Origin: Kalaharituber pfeilii
Lineage: Eukaryota; Ascomycota; Pezizomycetes; Pezizales; Pezizaceae
DNA: 64,000 nucleotides
NCBI GenBank assembly: GCA_015179045.1
Contig: WHUZ01000147.1
Span: 1-64,000, forward strand
Reading direction: 5' to 3'
How positions within the stretch are numbered: the first letter of the stretch is position 1; every line of letters starts with the position of its first letter. The notes beneath the pieces are model-generated. The model was not told the origin of the DNA and did no database searches. It was given only the letters and a program-made list of their open reading frames with translations. Position numbers and translations under genes: made by a program. Shown here in pieces: positions 21,255 to 31,950 of the stretch.

Positions 21255-21587
21255 AGTGAGTGGCACGAGCTAGCTCGAGCCGGGCTGGAGGGTGAGCTCG
21301 AGCTGGCCTGGCGTGAGCTCGAGCCTGGATTGATTATATACATAATATTGACAAACTAAACTAAACTAAGCTAAATTTTCATCTTTCTCACTACTATCAG
21401 GTAAATTGTGCATTTCGAAGTTGTTGGTAGGTCAGAATGAGCTCCAAGTCTCTAATTATTACTATATTAGGTATTTACAGTTTATGAAACCTTGCACTGG
21501 CTAAGCATTTTAGCGAGCTGTCAAGAAAAACACTAGCATGATCTTGGCTCGTTTGAGCTCGAGCTGGCTCGGCTCGTGCCGCTCACT
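21255..21587. mobile_element. Possible MITE with 16-bp terminal inverted repeats
   Basis: AGTGAGTGGCACGAGC at 21255-21270 matches the reverse complement of 21572-21587 at 15 of 16 positions. Subterminal GAGCTCGAGCTGG words are also inverted. hAT-like termini are a possibility, but no matching 8-bp target duplication is visible. It is non-coding. Confidence 0.5.
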
Positions 21588-21599
21588 AGAATGAACTAA

Positions 21600-22410
21600 A
21601 TCTGACATATGGCAGGCCTATCTCGAAGGCGCGAGATGCAACAGAATGAACCAAATTCAACATATGGCAGGCCTGTCTCGAAGGCGCGAGATGGGCTCAT
21701 CTACAGGTATGACTGGACCATTTCCGCAGTGTGAGATGCAACAGAATGAACCGAATTTAACATATGAGGCCTCTCGATGGCGCGAGATGGACCCTTTCAG
21801 CAGTGCGAGATGCAGCAGAAAGAACCGAATTTAACATATGGCAGGCCTCTCGATGGCGCGCGATGGGCTCATCTACAGGTATGAAATGACCCTCTCCGCG
21901 GGTCCTGCCATGGCGAAGAGCCGCATGCGGGGTCATGTGACAAAAAAAACAAAAAAAACAAAAAGACCCTCTCCGCGGCGCGAGATACCGCAGAATGGGC
22001 CGAATCTGACATGCCGCAGGCTCGTCTCTATGACGCGAGATGGGCTTAATCTACAGGTACGAAATGAGGTAGAATGAGCTCTATTAACAGGTATGGCAGG
22101 TCCTTCTTGACGGCGCGAGAAGTGGCAAAATGGGCTCAATCTAAAGGTATAGCAGGACCATTTCTGCATCGCAAGATGCAGCAGAATGAATTGAATTTGA
22201 CAGGTATTACAGGTCCCACTTCACGACGCGAGATGCAGCAGAATGAGCCGAATTATACAGGTATGGCAGGACCCTTTCTGCGTCGCAAGATGCAGCAGAA
22301 TGAATTGAATTTGACAGGTATTACAGGTCCCACTTCACGGCGCGAGATGTAGCAGAATGAGCCGAATTCTACAGGTATGGCAGGTCCGCGATGGTGTAAT
22401 CTAGGCGGGA
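21600..22410. repeat. ~50-bp interspersed tandem array (GGCGCGAGATG family)
   Basis: About a dozen variants of a unit carrying GGCGCGAGATG, CAGCAGAATGA, CGAATTTGACA and GGTATGGCAGG. The same family fills 63670-64000. A LINE-B tail interrupts it at 21902-21964. Confidence 0.8.
21902..21964 (+). mobile_element. LINE-B 3'-tail insertion, 63 bp
   Basis: It reads GTCCTGCCATGG, then GCGGGGTCATGTGAC and an A-rich tail, as in the LINE-B 3' ends. The duplication GACCCTCTCCGCGG (21888-21901, 21965-21978) flanks it exactly. Confidence 0.87.
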
Positions 22411-23391
22411 TGAGAATGCGCTGGAGCGGTAGGACGACAGATGAGGGCATGGAATGGTGGAATGATGAAAGAGCACCTGTATATAGATCGCGATAGCTAG
22501 TAAGAAATAAACAAGTGGTGTCAAATATGATATTATGATGCGGTTAATTGAAATCTATGCAATAAGCGCGGTAGGCGCGAGTGGCCGACCATGAGATTCA
22601 GGGCGCCGACGATGCTAGGGCTTGTGTTATGGATGCTGAGGATCTAAATAGTTGCATTGTTAACACTGAGGATCTGAGTACTTGCATTATCAATGCTGAG
22701 GATCTAAATACTTGTATCAGGAACGTTGAGAGTCTAAATTGTTACGTTGTGAATGTTGGCAATTGATTCAAATTGCGCCTGGACATAGAGGGTCCCAGTC
22801 ATTACGTCCAGGCATACCAGGGTCCCGGTCATTGCATCCAGCCATACAGGGTCTCGGTCGTTGCGTGCAGACTTCAGCGGTTCAGGGTGCCGCGTCCTGA
22901 TTCATAAGTTTGCGTAAGTGCGCCTATGCGGCAGGGCGTAGGGGCGCACCCGGACGCAAATAAATATTTTTTCCGATATGATGGTGGTGAGTACATGTGT
23001 GGGTAACGTAGCTACGGTCAAGGTTAAACTTATATCACCATCTGCTACGCGGAGCTTACACACGTATGCACATATTGTAAATATCTCAGTACAACATGCT
23101 CCCCAATGTAATGACTCACTCCTGGCTAACTCCTGCGCGTGAGTAGTTTTTCCTTCCCGCCATCGTAATTTTATACCATAGTGCATATGAGTGGGATAGG
23201 GGAAGGAGGGACAAAGGAAAGCAGGTGAGGTAGAGCTGGAAAGGACACAATGGGGACTGATTAAGAACCCATTGTGTGTATTGTTGTGCTTGGTCCACTG
23301 TCTGTCTGCATTTATTCATCTATAGCCATGGTGAAGCCGTATAGATAGATATGCAGTATGGGTGATCCGGCCCACAATCCGGTGTCATGGA
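22411..23391. other. Spacer with short tandem repeats
   Basis: A 36-bp repeat (GCTGAGGATCTAAATA) occurs about four times at 22633-22745. A ~33-bp repeat (GGGTCCCGGTCATTGC) occurs three times at 22785-22870. A short open frame over the first array is most likely a by-product of the 36-bp period. No convincing gene is seen. Confidence 0.45.
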
Positions 23392-23469
23392 CCTGCCTCC
23401 GGGTAGTAAAGAGGTCCTGCCATAGGCTGAGGGCCTCTATACGGGGTTACGTGATCAAAAAAAAACAAT
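23392..23469 (+). mobile_element. LINE-B 3'-end fragment
   Basis: CCTGCCTCCGGG, GGTCCTGCCATAGG and CGGGGTTACGTGATC before an A-run match the LINE-B 3' end in the same order. I could not find a flanking duplication. A more decayed possible relative (GCGGGGTTATGGGAT) lies at about 23540-23600. The rest of 23470-24059 shows nothing. Confidence 0.6.
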
Positions 23470-24071
23470 ACATAAGAGATAAAAACAACGTAACATAACC
23501 TGTCGCTTTCCCTTGCCATCCCCAGGCCCGTCCAACCACATTCATGACTTAGCTATAGCCAACAGCTAAAAGCGGGGTTATGGGATATTCGAAAAAGTAC
23601 AAAAAAAAAATAATAAAAACATTTTTGTAAATACAGTTCTCTAAGCATCGATTGTGAGAGGCTTGACGGGATTAGTCAATCAGGGGAATCCGCTATCACA
23701 TGACCTCTGGAATCCTAACACTTCCTACAACTCACCTATCGCATTAGATTACACTTCGTTACAAATTTAATACAAGCTTAGATGTATCTGCTGGGCAGAT
23801 TCTGAATGGAAAACCTAGGAAAGGTTTCTACAGCAAAAGCCCTCTCGTCTTGCTAATAGATCACTATTCAATGCGACACACGTGTATAAATTTGGGGTAA
23901 TCTGTGCGTTCTGGCTTGCATTATTAATTAGAATTTTTGTCTCAAAATATTAGCCCACTTTGGAATACGCAAACCCTGACACACAAGCAGCAAGGATGAA
24001 AGGGAACTAGCACTGCTGCTAGTCGAGTGTGCTTATTTGTCGGGTGTCATGGCATTCTCTTTACCACTTCT

Positions 24072-24135
24072 ACATCGCCATAGCCCTTAGGGCGGCATGC
24101 GACTAATGAAAAAAAAAAAAAAAAAAAAAAAAATA
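24072..24135 (+). mobile_element. LINE-A 3'-tail insertion, 64 bp
   Basis: Essentially only the terminal hairpin plus poly-A, flanked by TTTACCACTTCT (24060-24071, 24136-24147). The outer stem is weakened (ATCGC versus GCGAC). Confidence 0.88.
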
Positions 24136-24471
24136 TTTACCACTTCTGACCCAAGTTAATATGTTGGGTAAGCAGTTTTCTCGAATGTACCCCAGGAATC
24201 AAAACTTCACATTGTAAGATTTCTTTTCATATATATGCGATATCTATTTCCTTTAAATCCGACTCTGTCCCATGGAAGAATCAATTTCCACTATTCGCAT
24301 CCCAAAGCCGATTTTGATGCCTCAATACATCCATATTGCTTGAGTGAATGCAAGTAATCAATTGTGCGAAACAGGTGATGTATCAGCTAGTTCTGCGATT
24401 CTTCCAATCCGCAAACCATGGCAAAGGAAAACGACTTCAGACGAAAACAGCACCCGACGAACTATTGGTGG

Positions 24472-24821
24472 GTTTTTTTTTTTTTTGTTAATTTCATTAC
24501 TCGCATGCCGCCTGATAGGCTATGGCGAGGTTTTTGTAAACTATCTAGGAAAGATAAACTAAACTAAACTAGGTTATGAAAGTAGGAGAGGTAAGAGAGA
24601 GATTAATCTTGTCCCGCCCATTCCAGAATTTCCACGATGTTCGTTCCCTTCTCCAGCTGACTCAGTCCGCCCGCGCCGTCTTTTATCTTTTTCTTCCATA
24701 CCTGACATTGTTTGGCTATGTGTGCGAAGTTCTCCGGGGCCTTCCCACACTATCGGCATTCCGGTGATTCCGCCTTTCCTATGCTGTATCTCCACTCCTT
24801 GAGTCCCTTATTTCCGAGGAT
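24472..24821 (-). mobile_element. LINE-A fragment (ORF2 C-terminus and 3' end)
   Basis: On the minus strand it encodes ILGNKGLKEWRYSIGKAES, a zinc motif whose second Trp codon has become a stop, and an ending EILEWAG. 3' UTR, hairpin (GCCT/AGGC inner stem) and poly-A follow. Target duplication AACTATTGGT at about 24460-24470 and 24822-24831. Confidence 0.87.
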
Positions 24822-25042
24822 AACTATTGGTAGTGTTGGGAAAACAACTAATTCTGTGGAGTTCCAAGATTTGGTACCATTTCTTGCTTTTTGGAATCGT
24901 AATTGCGATCAGAGGCGTCTCTGTGCCGGTATATACACTGCTACCGACATCACCTGCATACAAAGAAACCATGATAGCAAACGTCATGCAGTTCAGATCA
25001 CAATAGAGCAGTTAAGTTCCACCTTAGACACCTACTTTGAAT

Positions 25043-26549
25043 TGTTCAGGGCCAGCCATCTTATCTAGGCCATTTATGACTAGCCCGAGCCAGTCATGAG
25101 TGCCCTGGTCTACCCATGAGTGGCCCGGTCCAGTCGGTAACTGAACTATTCATTACTAAAGTGGGCCACTACAGTCTAACCTTGCTATACCGGACGAGTA
25201 AAAATCCGGCACTTTTCATCCGGTATAGCAAGGTTCCGGTATAGAATAAAATGCTTGGCAGCCGTAAAAAGGGGATGGCAAAAATTTGTATAGAAATTAC
25301 TAGAGTAGGAAATAAACAAGTGTGGCAAACATTAACTAAATCCAAGTCTATTGAATATTCATTGCTCTCACCATCTGGAAAAGTGTCAAGCCTTAAAAGT
25401 TCTTGGGGAGCATCAAATACACAAGCATCGACTATAGCCAGAATATGCAACTCTGACTGTTTCTCTAAAGCCTATCAATTCACACAAAAAAATCAAACTC
25501 TACAAGCATGGCTCCAGTCTTCCACCGGCAGTAGCGACAGCAGTAGTAGCAGCAATAGCGACATCGGTGGCGGCAGCAGAATTAGTGGTGGCAGCAGAAT
25601 TAGTGGTGGCAGCAGAATTAGTGGTGGCAGCAGAATTAGTGGTGGCAGCAGAATTAGTGGTGGCAGCAGCGATAGCAAGTAATAGCAGCAGCGGTTTTAT
25701 TGATGGCAGCAGTAATGGTGGTAGCAGTGACAGCAACAGAGTGGTAAACAACCAGACTAAGTGGTAAAGTGAGGTAGTCTAAGATGTATTAGTATTAGCG
25801 TGTCCGGTATAGCAAATATTATTTGTATGGAGACAGGGGGGTAGTTGTCGGGGGGTTTCTGTCCGGTCCGGTATTGTTACGGCGTCCGGTATAGCAAGGG
25901 CAATTTGTATGGGAAATGGATGTCCGAATCAGAGGCCATCCGGTATAGCAAGGTTTCCGGTATAGCGAGGTCCGGTATAGCAAGGTTAGATTGTAATTAA
26001 TTTACAAGGATAAAAGACCAAAAACGAGCCAAGATGGTTATTAGATACATGAGTGCAGAGGATGGTGTTTTATAGTACATCATTTCTCAACTGACAAGAA
26101 TAGTACTAGGAACATCATCATGTTCCTCTTGATGCATCTCATCATCTGACTCTTCTTTGGCCCGATTTTGGCATTCCACATCAGGATGACAAGAGGGTGA
26201 AAAGGCAAGTGGCTGCTGCATTTTTGATTCGTGTTTGAACCTGCACAGGACGAGAAGAGATGCGAGTGGTAGAGAAGGGTGGGGAATGCAGTGACAGTGA
26301 ATATCTATCTTTGCCAAGACAGAAAACAGGAGCGGCTATCTCGGTTCTCTGTAGGGCAGCGAAAAATGCAAATTTTTCACTCAAGTATGCTAGGTATTTA
26401 TTCGAAATTTCTGACCGGAAGCTCAGGCCAAGTGCGGATGGCCCTGGCCACTCATCTCAGAATACGGACCACTGGCCCTGGCCGTCAGTCTTGCCATGGC
26501 TGGCCAGGGCTACTTATGAGTGGCCCGCTAACATGGCTGGCCCCGAACA
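25043..26549. mobile_element. FB2: foldback element with TGTTC ends and 4-bp target duplication
   Basis: The left end TGTTCAGGGCCAGCCAT matches, inverted, the right end ATGGCTGGCCCCGAACA, with further inverted GCC-rich words inside. GAAT flanks both sides (25039-25042, 26550-26553). The same terminal pentamer and a 4-bp duplication characterise the element at 49428-51092. It carries the pogo-like MITE P1. Outside P1 no coding region is evident. Confidence 0.65.
25172..25993. mobile_element. P1: pogo-like non-autonomous DNA transposon
   Basis: The ends CAGTCTAACCTTGCTATA and its inverted partner at 25976-25993 (one mismatch) are flanked by TA. Subterminal copies of CCGGTATAGCAAGG recur on both sides. 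The interior has an open frame (about 25251-25682) ending in an 18-bp tandem repeat GGTGGCAGCAGAATTAGT, six copies. The N-terminal part of that frame might be a decayed DNA-binding region, but I do not recognise it. TA-flanked CAGT ends suggest the pogo/Tc1-mariner group. Confidence 0.75.
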
Positions 26550-26740
26550 GAATTACTTGGCCAAATCAGAAGTATCACAATAATAATACCTTGTCATTAT
26601 GATATTGCAAATCAGTATTGTGATGACATTTGAAAAGAAATTTACTATTCGGTTGCTTACTACAGTGCCCTGCTCATTGCACTACCATGTTTACTTGTAC
26701 CAGAATTCGCTCCGTAACCACCACCTGATTGCCAGTACTA

Positions 26741-27978
26741 CAGTCTACCCTTTTGCCATAGCCCCTAGGGCAGCATACGAGTAATGATATATATATATAA
26801 AAAAAAAAAAAGTCTACGCTTGCTATACCAGATCGCCAAAATCTGGCAATTTTCGTCCAGTATAGCAAGGTTCCGGTATAGAATTTGGCACACAGGGGGG
26901 GTGGTAAATTCAATTAATTACTGAAATAGGAGATGAACGAAGTAAACATCTACTTCGTTCACACCCAGCCAAAGATATTAATATGCATCGATTACGAAAT
27001 CTAGAAAAAAACGTCGGGCCTCAAGTGTGCTTAAGAAGCATCAAATATGTACATTGACTAGAACCAAAATATGCTAAAGAAAAGTTAAATGAATTTGATA
27101 AACATTTTTGAGATAAAATTAGTAAGATTACTGTACTCTAACTTAACTTTGATATCCTAGGTATTTAATTCATTATTTTTAAGCTAATCAGTAGCTGTAT
27201 CTACTTAGTCATTTTGAAACAAAGTGGTAAGTGGTTAGCAACTAATCTTGGAACATGGAACAAGAAGCAATGGAGTGCCCAGTTTCCATTACTCGAACAC
27301 CATTGTAGCAAGTGATGGTAGCAGTACAAAAAAAAAAACGGCATTAGCAGAAGCAGTGACAGCAGTGGTGGCAGCAGTAATGGCAGCCAAGTGTGAAATG
27401 GAGTAGTCTAAGATGTATTGAACATGTTAAGCACATTAAGCATGTTGAGCACATTAAGTACGTTGAGCACATTAAGCATGTTAAGTACATTAAGCATGTT
27501 GAGCATGTTGAGTGCGCACATGAGATGTAGAGCATATTGGGCATATTAAGTATATTAAGTACTTTAAGCATATTGAGTGCACGTGCATGAGATATAGAAC
27601 ACATTAGACATATTGAGCATGTTGAGCATGTTGAGTGCACATATGAGATGTAGGGCACATTAAGCACATTAAGTACTTAGAGCATATTGAGTGCATACAC
27701 ATGAGATGTAGGACATATTTAGTACATTGAAAGTATTGAGCATGTTGAGCGTATACATGAGATATTGAACATATTAGTATTAGTGTGTCCGGTATAGCAA
27801 ATATTATTTGTATGGAGGCAGGGGGGTACTTGTCTGGAGATTTCTATCCGGTCCGGAATTGTTAGGGCGTCCGGTATAGCAAGGGCGATTTGTATGGGGA
27901 ATGGATGTCGCAGAAAGAGGCCATATGGTATAGCAAGGTTTCCGGTATAGCGAGGTCCGGTATAGCAAGGGTAGACTG
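26741..27978. mobile_element. P2: second pogo-like copy, interrupted by a LINE-A tail
   Basis: It has the same termini as P1 (CAGTCTACCC on the left; GGGTAGACTG on the right) flanked by TA. The interior is homologous to P1 in its first ~350 bp (for example GGTTCCGGTATAGAAT, AGCATCAAATA) but carries an AT-rich array at 27410-27770 made of GAGCACATTAAG-type words. A 60-bp LINE-A tail sits ten bases inside the left end. Confidence 0.75.
26751..26810 (+). mobile_element. LINE-A 3'-tail insertion in the P2 terminal repeat, 60 bp
   Basis: Hairpin (GCCC/GGGC) and A-rich tail flanked by AGTCTACCC (26742-26750) and AGTCTACGC (26811-26819), which restores the interrupted P2 terminus. Confidence 0.85.
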
Positions 27979-28550
27979 TAGTATCATAGGTTACAAGTCT
28001 GTGATCTTGGTTAGCCGTCACCACCCCGGCCTCCAGCTCCATGTTGCGAATTCGGACAGACGCGTGTAGCAGAAATTAGCCCTCGAAAGCTTGAAAATCC
28101 GAAGCAATTAAAACTAAAATTCAACTAGACAACGCACAGTTGCGAAAAGACCCAGATCAATGTCTAAGGTAGAGCATCGGCACGTCGACTGCAGGGATTT
28201 GTGAAGATCTTCAAAGGAGAAAGGTATTGTATTACTATGTCGGATGGTTCAATGGGACAACTAAACCTGAGTTGGCAAAATCTGTTCGTAATTCAAGCAA
28301 AGCCTGTTGAGGCCAAGGCGCGCATTGGTAATTTCGTACATAGATTTAGTGTATCCCATTGAACCTTCTGTCCAATTGACCCGTCCGATATACTAGTAGT
28401 ACACCAGTAACGGGCTGTGAGATAAAGAGGGAGCATTCCCACTATCAGAGAGTGTGTATTCTGTTGCATTTAGCATAGCACTCTCCATTCTGCATTATCT
28501 TGACGCAAAGTGTTCATTGCTGCCTTAAGGTATGCTCGAGCGGAGAAACA

Positions 28551-30206
28551 ATGGCACAAAGCGCTCCTATTGAAGTAGACCCTGAATTGGTGAGTTGAAT
28601 AGTCAAACCTCCGGCAGTGACAGGTACATATGCGAAATAGTGCTTTTTTTTTTTTTTTTTTTTTTCATTACTCGCGTGCCGCCTGACAGAAATAGTGCTT
28701 TGATTTCAAATTGTCAATTGCTAAGCTGATTCGCTGCTTCTTTTTCTACACAGCTCGAGAACAACAACTCGGATTACGCATCAAGTGGATATGATACAAG
28801 CACCGACAGCCTCACATCGTCGGTTTACCAGTATGTGTTTGAGAACGGTATGTATGGCCCTCGGGTGGCGCGGAGAAATTGATTTAATGCTGTTCGCTAT
28901 ATTGGAAGGACGAAGGAAGCAGTCCCTAGCAAACTCAAATCCCAGCTCTCTTGTTGAAATATGTATAAATCTGATGTACTAGTACTTCCGTGCAGGCCGC
29001 CGGTACCACGCATATTATGGCGTTGACAAAACTGTGATCCCCAACGACGAGGAAGAGCAGAGCCGGCTGGACTTGCACCATGAAATATTCCTGACAATGA
29101 TGGACGGGAAACTCCATCTTGCCCCGATCGATCCGACGCCACAGAAGATTCTGGATGTTGGGACGGGAACGGGAATATGGGCGATTGATATGGCGGATAT
29201 GTATCCATCAGCGGAGGTTCTTGGGACAGATTTAAGGTATTACCTTGATTGGTGGGAACAGGGGTACCTTAGAGAATAAGGGCTGCGGGGGATGAGGGGT
29301 GGTGGGTTGATTAAAATGCTAACCTCTTAATATAATGTGATAGCCCGATTCAACCTAAATGGGTCCCACCGACTTGGTATTTCCTGGACAGATGCCCCAA
29401 ACCATGTAGTTCAGTCAAAAGGAATGAGTCTGACGGCTGATCATCCTTTAGTCGGTTCGAGGTCGACGACGCTGAGCAAGACTGGGTTTATGCGGATGAG
29501 TCTTTCGATTTTATACATATCCGCAACCTCGCCCAGGCGTTCACTGATTGGGACAAGGTAATGGCGCAAGTTTGGCGGTATGTGAAACTAGGCACCGGTA
29601 GCACTTAACCTCGGTCATTGGAGCTCGCTAAATTTATCCACATTCCGTTTAACAGATGCATCAAGCCTGGCGGTTGGGTCGAGCTTGCAGAGCTGGGCTG
29701 CGAGTGCCTCTGCGACGATGGCTCCGTGCGCCCAGAGATAAAACGCTACTTCAGCAAGCTTACCGAAGCTTGTGCCAAGCTTGGGCGCCCTTTCCTACCG
29801 GCCCAGAATCCCTCACCGACAGGCTCAACAAAGCCGGGTTTAGGAAAGTTGCGTCAGAGACGTACAAGCAACCGTCAGGGCCGTGGCCGAAAGACAAGAA
29901 GTTGAATAATATTGGCTTGATGACGTTATTGGCCAGTGATACTGGATATCATGCTTATGGAATGGCCGTGTTTACCAGGATCTTGCATATGGGGAAAGAG
30001 GAGGCAGATGAGTTGTGTAAAGGGGCGATTAGATCGGCCAAGAGTGCAAAAAATCACACCTATTCATTATTGTAAGTGCTGTCATCCTGTGTTATGGAAA
30101 CACCCACTCTGGATTGAACACAGGGTTTGCTAATCATGGTTGTAGTTTTGTTGCATATGGGCAGAAACCAGAGGCGGAAGGGGAGACGAATGAGGATGGA
30201 CACTAA
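28551..30206 (+). pseudogene. LaeA/UMTA-like SAM-dependent methyltransferase, one frameshift
   Basis: Seven exons are supported by GT-AG sites and continuous homology: 28551-28589, 28754-28847, 28996-29236, 29344-29376, 29452-29577, 29656-30071, 30146-30206 (336 codons if one base is added). Exon 3 holds the SAM-binding motif I, ILDVGTGTGIWAIDMA, then LGTDL. Exons 4-5 hold PIQPKWVPP, FEVDDAEQDWVY and the post-motif FDFIHIRN. Exon 6 starts CIKPGGWVELAELG and contains GPWPKDKKLNNIG; exon 7 ends with FVAYGQKP. These mark the fungal LaeA-like class, often secondary-metabolism regulators or small-molecule methyltransferases. A one-base loss near 29808 shifts the frame between RPFLPAQ and SLTDRLNKAGF. 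The gene is either inactivated or carries a sequencing error. Confidence 0.9.
28647..28688 (-). mobile_element. 42-bp LINE-A 3'-tail inside intron 1 of the methyltransferase
   Basis: A poly-T, then the inverted end of the hairpin, cut off within it, flanked by GAAATAGTGCTTT (28634-28646 and 28689-28701). It lengthens intron 1 to 164 bp and leaves both splice sites untouched. Confidence 0.9.
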
Positions 30207-30262
30207 TAAGTCTAGTCACGCAGCTAAAGCAATGTCGGGTGGAATTTAATGAAGACAGATTT

Positions 30263-30333
30263 TTTTTTTTTTTTTTTTTTTTTTATATCATCGATCGCGT
30301 GCCGCCCTAAGGGCTATAGCGATTTTTAGTTAC
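30263..30333 (-). mobile_element. LINE-A 3'-tail insertion in the methyltransferase 3' flank, 71 bp
   Basis: Hairpin in the ATCGC/GCGAT form and poly-A, flanked by GAAGACAGATTT (30251-30262, 30334-30345). It lies 57 bp after the stop codon and could fall within the transcript's 3' UTR. Confidence 0.88.
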
Positions 30334-30530
30334 GAAGACAGATTTACAATTGGACAAAGAATGATATACTGTGTTATTTACGATACTTTAATGGTGTAAC
30401 CTGCAAGAAAATGAATGAGCCATTCATATTTGACTCTTGTGTTAGCAGACACTCCAAATCCCTTCGTTTTCCTAACTCTAGTCAGTTCAGTACTGGACTT
30501 GAAGCGCTGGTTGCGGATGCCAGGTCCCTA

Positions 30531-30716
30531 TACTAGCCGAAAAAACCTAAGTATCCGGACAGGGATCGGATCAAGGCATATTATGCTCTATGCAGTATTT
30601 GGTATGAACAAGCACATTTTCGTATGGTTGGCTGTGGATGTTCATGAGACCACTTCAAATTTATTTCCTGATAGCGTTCAATTTTCATTATGTCAGAAGA
30701 ATTTGGACAGCTGACC
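30531..30716. mobile_element. MITE, family M, copy 2 (diverged)
   Basis: It shares CCGGACAGGGATCGG, ATGCAGTATTTGGTATG and TTTTCGTATGGTTGGCTG with copies at 3171 and 37690. Its ends are degraded. From 30770 to 30891 and again after 31760 the sequence is an irregular array of AGGCTGTTC words. Confidence 0.55.
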
Positions 30717-30891
30717 TAATGAAATCCGATAGCTGACCTAATAAATTTAGGACTCTACTTCAACATGATAGGTCTTAAGATTCAGAAACTACTCTTAGTG
30801 GCAGACTTTTTCCAAGGCTATCCCGAGGGCTCTTCCATAGGCTGTTCCAAGCTATTCTAGAGGCTGTTCGACAGGCTGTTCTGGAGGCTGT

Positions 30892-31759
30892 CATCGGCAT
30901 TTGGGTCGACCGACAACAACCACCTCAGGACGAGCGTTTGGAAGCGACTCCACAACCACAACGTCCCCCCAGGGAAACCTATATAGATCGAAAGCTCTCA
31001 GCGTGCGGAGTCTTTTGATCTAATTTTTATCCTCAAAACCACAACCTACAAGTTTCCCCCTCGGGGTGAAATTTTGAGGAAATCTTCAGCTCAACACCTC
31101 GTTGCCAATACATCAACCACAACCCGCGGCGCCAAGACCCAATAGGGAGACTCAAATCGCCACCCTACAACCAATAAGATACCGAAGGGAAAGAATACTG
31201 TCCTTCCCCCTCCGGCGAAGACCACCCCCCGACCCGACCTCACCCACGATAGAATACTAACCCAAGACACACGAGAAGACAGACAAGCCCACCAAGAAGT
31301 CCGACAAGTCCCCGCTCCCGCACCGAACCCGATACCACCACCTCAAAGCGCGGCGTCGTAGTACACGGAATTGCGCTCAGAAAAGACCTGGGAAAAGTGA
31401 GGCGATGCTTGGGCACAGCAAACGCGGAACTGGGAAAGAAAGTTGAAATAAGGTGGTTGAGAAAAAAGACTGTGCTGCTGGAAGAGGGTAAGAAGACCAG
31501 CTCAGCCGTGGTGTACTTGGAGGAAGTGACCAACATAGACAGGGTAAGACTGGGCAGGAAATGGTTGAGGATCTACCCATATGAGCGGGACAGACGATGG
31601 AAGTGAAAGACGCTTTGTATGGACATTCCACCCGCATCATGTAAGAGCACCGCGGGCAACACATGTATTTATTGGTCATTACTTCTCGTTCTTTAATTAA
31701 ACCCTCGCCATAACCTATGGGTGGCATGCGAGTATTGACATAAAAAAAAAAAAAAAAAA
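30892..31759 (+). mobile_element. G3: ORF1-only retroelement with full 5' end, internally deleted
   Basis: Flanked by TCTGGAGGCTGT (30880-30891, 31760-31771). Its 5' leader aligns with that of G2 and starts about 20 bp further upstream, so this copy gives the best view of the G 5' end. The N-terminal part of the ORF is largely missing or out of frame. The conserved C-terminal domain is open from about 31340 to the stop near 31606 (GVVVHGIALRKDL, IRWLRKKT, GKKTSSAVVYLEE). A CCCGC/GCGGG hairpin, the terminal hairpin with poly-A and the target duplication are all present. Confidence 0.87.
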
Positions 31760-31950
31760 TCTGGAGGCTGTTCCGCATGCCATCCCTCATGCCGTTCCGG
31801 AGGCTGTCCCAGAGGCTGTTTCGAGGGCTATTCTCACTCCAATTATACTGTATTCCAGGTATTAATCAATATTAATTTATATGAATATGGGTATCATACT
31901 ACATAATTATTCCCACCACCAGCATTAGAATGGCACAACAATAGTAGTGA

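Noticed and set aside
22581..22766. Small repeat protein with about four NAEDLNTCI-like units
   Set aside because: The frame arises from a 36-bp tandem repeat, has no supporting gene context, and the repeat drifts freely.
25251..25682. Functional gene in P1 with GGSRIS repeats
   Set aside because: It starts within the terminal repeat region and ends in an 18-bp microsatellite-like array. At most it is a decayed internal frame.
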